Positions 59,886-64,000 of a stretch of 64,000 nucleotides of DNA are shown here, in pieces. Numbering within the stretch: position 1 is the stretch's first letter; each line of letters starts with the position of its first letter. A program made the translations under genes and the position numbers. Below the pieces are notes generated by a model, which was not told where the DNA came from, did not search any database, and saw only the letters and a list, made by a program, of their open reading frames with translations. Where the stretch lies: the NCBI GenBank assembly GCA_023362775.1, contig JALMGJ010000020.1, positions 9,759,501-9,823,500 of the forward strand. The letters run 5' to 3'. Source of the stretch: Charina bottae (Eukaryota > Chordata > Lepidosauria > Squamata > Charinaidae).

Positions 59886-60152
59886 CTGTTGTGGGTCTTC
59901 CGGGCTGTGTGGCCGTGTTCTGGAAGTTGTGGTTCCTAACGTTTCGCCAGCATCTGTGGCCAGCATCTTCAGAGGGCAGGAGCACAGACAGAAGCAAAAT
60001 CTCTTTGCTTCTGTCTGTGCTCCTGCCCTCTGAAGATGCTGGCCACAGATGCTGGTGAAACGTTAGGAACCACAACTTCCAGAACACGGCCACACAGCCC
60101 GGAAGACCCACAACAGCCATTGAACTCCGGCCGTGAAAGCCTTCGACAATAC
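59886..60152. mobile_element. Penelope-like foldback, family b, hammerhead core in both arms
   Basis: A perfect 12-bp TSD, AAAGTGAATAGG, lies at 59874-59885 and 60153-60164. Arms of ~115 bp are almost exact inverted copies with a loop of a few bases near 60000. Each arm has CTGAAGA and GAAACGTT (left on minus 59942-59972, right on plus 60030-60064), with CCT before and AGG after the core able to pair as stem I. The right end adds a single-copy segment ending TTCGACAATAC. Confidence 0.88.
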
Positions 60153-60274
60153 AAAGTGAATAGGATTGAATTATGGAATCTTTTGCAAGAAGGTGGAGTT
60201 GCATTAGCTACATGCAATAAAAGCAGTATATAATTGAAGTAAAGCAAGTGTGAGAATAAATTGAATGCTTAGTG

Positions 60275-60682
60275 CAGGGCTTTCCAAAGTTTTCCCGCGG
60301 CGACACACCAACCGCCGTTGGTGTGTCGCCGCAGGAAAACCCGGAAGTGCCGCCATTGCGGCAGCGCGCAAAAACCTGGAAGCGCTGCTGCCGCTTTCAG
60401 TTTTTGCGCGCCGCTGTTGGTGTGTCGCTGCGGGAAAACCCGGAAGTGCCGCCATTGCGGCAGCGTGCATAAACCCGGAAGCGCTGCTGCCGCTTTCAGT
60501 TTTTGCGCGCCGCCGTGGCTGCGGCACTTTCGAATTTTTGCGTGCCACCGTTGGTGTGTCGCCACGGGAAAACCCAGAAGCGCTGATGGCGCGCTATCAG
60601 TGCTTCCGGGTTTTGACGTGACACATCTGGGCCCCGCAGGCGACACACTTTTGTGTCGCGACACACAGTTTGGAAAGCTCTG
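60275..60682 (+). mobile_element. hAT MITE (TTTCCAAA family) with CpG-rich tandem repeats
   Basis: CAGGGCTTTCCAAAG to CAGTTTGGAAAGCTCTG, with a perfect 8-bp TSD GCTTAGTG at 60267-60274 and 60683-60690. The interior is made of ~99-bp units (starts at 60314 and 60413, then partial) containing GTTGGTGTGTCGCC, GGAAAACCCGGAAGTGCCG and TTTTTGCGCGCC. It is strikingly CpG-rich compared with the surroundings. Confidence 0.9.
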
Positions 60683-60765
60683 GCTTAGTGAATGGTTCTG
60701 CAGTGAATAAGGACTAAGATGAGAATGTATGATGTCCCCTTGGTTGTTTAATGTATTTAAGGGTA

Positions 60766-60862
60766 AATTTGTTTATTTATTTATTTTTCAAATTTAGCCA
60801 CCGCCAATCTCCCCCAGAAAAGGGGGACTCTGGGCCGTTTACAACAGGAAACACATTAAAAC
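60766..60862 (-). repeat. L2/CR1-type LINE 3' tail
   Basis: Read on minus it ends in AAATAAATAAATAAAC after AACGGCCCAGAGTCC; it interrupts the second LINE between two RT blocks. Confidence 0.7.
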
Positions 60863-61036
60863 AATGTATAAATATATAATGAATGCTTGTGGTGGCATCA
60901 GAGTTAGGTGGGTTGAGGATATGAATGTATGCATACTTTTGTATGCTGAACCTGGTTTGCAGGGAAAGTTAGACAGACCGTATGATGCAATGGGGAGTAT
61001 GAATCTGAAAATTAATATTCCAAAGACCAAGATAGT

Positions 61037-61122
61037 ATGGAGTCCTTGGTGCTCTCTGAGCCTTGTTGTTTTCTTGCAGACGTTTCATTGCCAGGCTAGG
61101 CAACATCTTCTCTTCGGTTGGT
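61037..61122 (-). mobile_element. 86-bp PLE insertion consisting of little but the hammerhead region
   Basis: A perfect 11-bp TSD, ACCAAGATAGT, lies at 61026-61036 and 61123-61133. The insert (minus strand) begins at GAAGATGTTGCC, so the first bases of the CTGAAGA core are lost. It continues through GAAACGTCTGCAAG to GGACTCCAT. It also carries ~12 bp of unmatched sequence (TCTTCGGTTGGT on plus) at its 5' end. Confidence 0.85.
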
Positions 61123-61677
61123 ACCAAGATAGTGTATTTGACAGGGAAAACTGAGTGAACAGTTAAATGCAGTGCAAATGGTATACTTAGGAAGTGTGTG
61201 TGGTAAGAGATTTGGCCAATAATGAATGGTGCTGAATGTCTGAGAGTCAATTACAACAGTGAGTGACCAATATGAAAGAAAAAAAGTGAAGGATTGAATC
61301 GCAAAATAAATATATGAAGGAAGAATGAATGGATCAAGAGGAAGAAGAAGACTGAGAAAGTCATGGCTGGGACAAGTTGACAAATTCCTCAAAAAGAGGG
61401 AGGTGAGAAGATGAAAGAATAAAAGGCAATGTGTAAAACAGAGTACAGATATCTTGAAAGCAAGGATGTTCTGCAAAGATAGAAAGTAGGGGGTGGTATA
61501 GTGAATGGTGTTGGTGTAAACAGACGTTACTTATATTTCCTCTCCTCTTATCTCATGCCTTTAATTTCTTTGCTTTATTATTTCTTCCTTCTTTTCGATG
61601 CTCCACAAAACGTTGCTTACCTTGAAAGGGAATGAGGGGTAGATATATATACGTAATGTGCATTGCTATTTCATGCA

Positions 61678-61948
61678 TGTCAGCCTTCGTCCAGGTCGTC
61701 CAGACAAGAAGCACACCCAGAAGTACTAGTTCTAACTTTATTGTAAGGTTACATTAACAGAATCCTGCAAGTCTGAAAGTACATCTCTCCCCCTTCGCCT
61801 TTACAGTCCAAGAAACTAGGGAGGGTCCCTTCTGAGATATCTGCCACGCCCTCATTCCTTCTGTGGGCTAAGCTTCTGCTTATCTGACTGTTGCCCAGGC
61901 TGTGGCCCTTCCTCCTGTCTCCCAAGGTCATTCTCACATACTATTACA
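61678..61948 (-). mobile_element. Solo LTR, family 1
   Basis: Minus-strand TGTAATAG to GGCTGACA, 271 bp, AATAAAG retained. TCATG occurs just outside on both sides (with two extra bases on the left), probably the TSD. Confidence 0.85.
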
Positions 61949-62176
61949 TCATGCTTCAAAATAAGAAATACTGAATGAACACTGCAACCCATCACACTTC
62001 CATGTTTGATAACATATATTTCTGATCTGGGCATTTCCACCTGAGGCTTCTTCGCCTTCTTGGGAAGAGCTCCCGACCAGAGCAGCCCTTGAAGAGCTAA
62101 GCTGATTCATTTTCAACTCAGCTACGGTATAGTTGGAACCCCGGGGAAGCTTTTTGTTTTTTTCTGGAGATGACAT
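61949..62176 (-). CDS. Unrecognised short ORF ending at the LTR border
   Basis: A 75-codon frame, beginning MSSPEKNKKLPRGSNYTVAE, stops right at the LTR edge. It is polar and Ser/Gln-rich with no domain I recognise. It could be the end of an element protein (LINE ORF1-like or gag-like) or chance. No splice or promoter evidence. Listed because its position against the LTR is notable; I doubt that it is a gene. Confidence 0.15.
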   Translation of the reverse strand: MSSPEKNKKLPRGSNYTVAELKMNQLSSSRAALVGSSSQEGEEASGGNAQIRNICYQTWKCDGLQCSFSISYFEA

Positions 62177-62869
62177 GGTTACATTTTTCCATTGGTGGAA
62201 ACTCTTGTCTCATTCCTCCTCCCAGCTCCTGAACAGGGAGATCCTGTAAGGAATTGCTAGCCTGGTATCTTGGCAACTACTGTAGGAGGTAACAAACAGA
62301 GTGAAATTGACAAGTGTTTTGTCAGTTTCCTCCCCCTCTTCATCAGTGCCAGAACTGGAAAGTGCCAAGTAGTAGGCTTTGGGTTCCCTCCTCGCTTTCT
62401 CTTTTTTATGGAAGGTGGGGGAAACTGAGAGGGGGTTGTTTCTGTAGGAATTGGGATGAAAGAAATAGCTGTCTTGTGGAAATGCGTCTGTTTTAAGAAA
62501 GCATCTCTCACCTCTTTATTTATATCTTTCTAAAATAGCTTTATATAGTAACAGCGAACTCATCTGAGTGTTGATTCTAATGTTATCGAACAGCATCTCT
62601 GAGGTACAAGAGGAATAAATAAATTAAAAAAAAACCCTTAGCAGTGTATTCCCTCCCAGAGAAGACAGGTTTCTGGCTAACTGCTGAAGAGGAGAAAAAA
62701 AGAAGACAAGTGAGAAGGGGAACAGAATTTTATGGCTGGATCCAAATGAGAGAATTCTAATCATTTATCAAGCAGTAGCAAGGATTTGGTTGGATGCTTT
62801 ATGAAGCAGAGATTATATCAGCTGCATGTATCCCACCCTATAAGCTATGACTTTTCCTCCTAAGTGAAG
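62177..62869. other. Unassigned DNA
   Basis: No gene or clear element. Confidence 0.4.
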
Positions 62870-62881
62870 AAAGAAAACACT

Positions 62882-63089
62882 GGCTGTTGTGGGTCTTCCG
62901 GGCTGTGTGGCCGTGTTCTGGAAGTTGTTCTGGAAGAGATTTTGCTTCTATCTGTGCTCCTGCCCTCTGAAGATGCTGGCCACAGATGCTGGCGAAACGT
63001 TAGGAACCACAACTTCCAGAACACGGCCACACAGCCCGGAAGACCCACAACAGCCATTGAACTCCGGCCGTGAAAGCCTTCGACAATAC
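62882..63089 (+). mobile_element. Penelope-like foldback, family b, left arm without hammerhead
   Basis: A perfect 12-bp TSD, AAAGAAAACACT, lies at 62870-62881 and 63090-63101. The right part has CTGAAGA (62967-62973), GAAACGTT (from 62994) and the 3' end TTCGACAATAC as at 60.15 kb. The left arm is just 47 bp (GGCTGTTGTGGGTCTTCC onward) and jumps past the ribozyme segment at a repeated TCTGGAAG. Confidence 0.88.
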
Positions 63090-63227
63090 AAAGAAAACAC
63101 TAATCCCAAAAATCATAGCAAAGGCATCCTTGGCTGAGACATCGAACAAGATGCTCTGATTATTGGTTGCTTGGGATGAAGGAGGTAATAGTTCCTCCTG
63201 GGGGTGGTTAGCCCCGTGATATCCTCC

Positions 63228-63395
63228 TTTTTTAGATCCTACCATCCTCTGGATTTTCTTTCTTTATTATTATATTGTATTTTAAAGTGTATAGGTTTTT
63301 AATGTTAATATTATTGTTGTAAACCGCCCAGAGTCTACTGCTGTAGAGATGGGCGGTGATACATCTGAATAATAAAAAATAAATAAAAATTATAC
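63228..63395 (+). repeat. L2/CR1-type LINE 3' end
   Basis: GTAAACCGCCCAGAGTCTAC, GATGGGCGGTGATACATC and an A-rich end, like 43.83 kb but with more upstream UTR. Confidence 0.7.
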
Positions 63396-63399
63396 GTGA

Positions 63400-64000
63400 G
63401 AGAGTTTCTGCCATTTTAGTAGAGATAGCCTCAGGAATAGCCATCGGTGGGTGTTTTTTTTTCTTTTTTGATCGGTTGGTTGGTTTTTCCTGGAGCAGTT
63501 GGAGATTTTGGCTTGAGACTGAATGGGACAAAGCAAAGATGGATGAGCAGAAGCTGGCATTTTACAGCAGCCTTTGTTTGCTTGCTGTCATGAAAGAGCA
63601 GAAGAAGGGACGAGGGGGATCCAGACGGCTAACCTGCAGCAGCTGACGTTTTTATTGTTGTTTAATTAAATGTCCTCCCCCAGCCAGCGAGCTGCATCAG
63701 CAGGCCTGGCTCCCTCCGTCCCTGCCCCCAAGCCTGCTCTGCTGCCTCCTCTTGAAACCTCATTAAGATACAGGACCACAATTACACTTGGAATCCAGGG
63801 TCACCTCTCCCAGTTCCACTTGGTTGCTTGATCTGCTTTGTATGGGTGAAGACCAGCCTTGAGTAATGCAATATATATCGCATTCTCATCAGATTATCTG
63901 GACAAAGGGCAAATCACTGAGAAATTCAATATGGATCTTTTGCTCAGCATGCAGTAGGCAAAGGAGAGTGTTTTCGTTCATCCTGGGCAAAGGACAGATG
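63400..64000. other. Unassigned, repeat-poor right end
   Basis: No repeat signature from about 63.6 kb. Contains CAGCAGCTGACG, TTGTTTAATTAAATG and CCTCATTAAGATACAGG. It could be conserved noncoding sequence; no reading frame supports an exon. Confidence 0.35.

Larger units (their letters stand above)
58316..61505 (+). pseudogene. Second LINE, degenerate, carrying five nested insertions
   Basis: Broken pieces run in order: an endonuclease-like start (VIWNARDINSKEDEL, 58.33 kb); RT fingers (FKNDRGICLLSVPGKVFGR, 59.63-59.70 kb); palm A (VYLDLEKVYDKVNR, 59.85 kb); a CMMSPWLFNVF block (60.73 kb, fitting the GCxMSPWLFN motif); LLYAEPG in place of the catalytic YADD (60.94 kb); MNLKINIPKTKIV (61.0 kb); and a C-terminal MNGSRGRRRLRKSW-like tract (61.33 kb). 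It is a different LINE from the 24-kb one; clade not assigned. The catalytic aspartates are gone and stops are frequent. Confidence 0.75.

Noticed and set aside
60030..60064. Calling the family b hammerheads active ribozymes
   Set aside because: Core bases and stem I fit, but stem II pairs only 3 bp as written; activity cannot be claimed from sequence alone.
1..64000. CRISPR arrays, operons, riboswitches or phage attachment sites
   Set aside because: The DNA is vertebrate nuclear. Direct repeats are microsatellites or TSDs, and no spaced identical repeats of CRISPR type occur.

Overview
This window looks like nuclear DNA of a squamate reptile (lizard or snake). It carries the markers expected there: four tRNA-derived SINEs ending in ACCTTT repeats (Sauria SINE type), a BovB 3' end, L2-, L1- and Penelope-type retroelements, many hAT MITEs and long tetranucleotide microsatellites. 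I found no host protein-coding exon, no intact tRNA or rRNA gene, and no bacterial-type feature. Every long reading frame I could identify belongs to a transposable element. The window is best read as a gene-poor intergenic or intronic region that has accumulated nested insertions.

Layout. 0-20 kb: a 5S-rRNA-derived SINE scrap, an old L2 piece split by a Sauria SINE, a solo LTR, Penelope-like (PLE) and hAT copies, a 1-kb PLE foldback at 16.25-17.22 kb, and an L2 C-terminal fragment abutting a 700-bp double palindrome at 19.7-20.4 kb. 20-28 kb: a hAT MITE in the middle of a palindrome, then the best-preserved element, a nearly full-length APE-type LINE (23.5-27.5 kb). Its endonuclease/RT frame is broken by only one stop and two one-base slips in A-runs. 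28.9-33.4 kb: a degraded Ty3/gypsy element on the minus strand with gag, protease, RT and integrase remains, itself hit by a Sauria SINE and an L2 end. 33.6-35.0 kb: an internally deleted hAT transposon that keeps both ends of its transposase; it appears to be the parent type of four shorter MITEs in the window. 36-51 kb is mostly unassigned DNA with scattered SINEs, a CpG-rich hAT MITE and a solo LTR. 51.3-53.2 kb is an L2 RT on the minus strand. 55.7-57.1 kb is an L1 tail and a BovB end. 57.4-58.1 kb is an LTR split by a PLE. 58.3-61.5 kb is another LINE broken by five later insertions. The right end has a solo LTR, a second PLE foldback and quiet sequence.

The elements inform on one another. 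Target-site duplications (TSDs) let several insertions be ordered. The 24-27 kb LINE ends in the same 3' sequence as one SINE family, while a second copy of that LINE in the window ends differently. Three PLE families carry hammerhead-ribozyme-like cores, and in two foldback copies one arm lacks exactly the ribozyme segment. The hAT family shares its ends but carries very different, often CpG-rich interiors. These last three points are the observations most worth following up.
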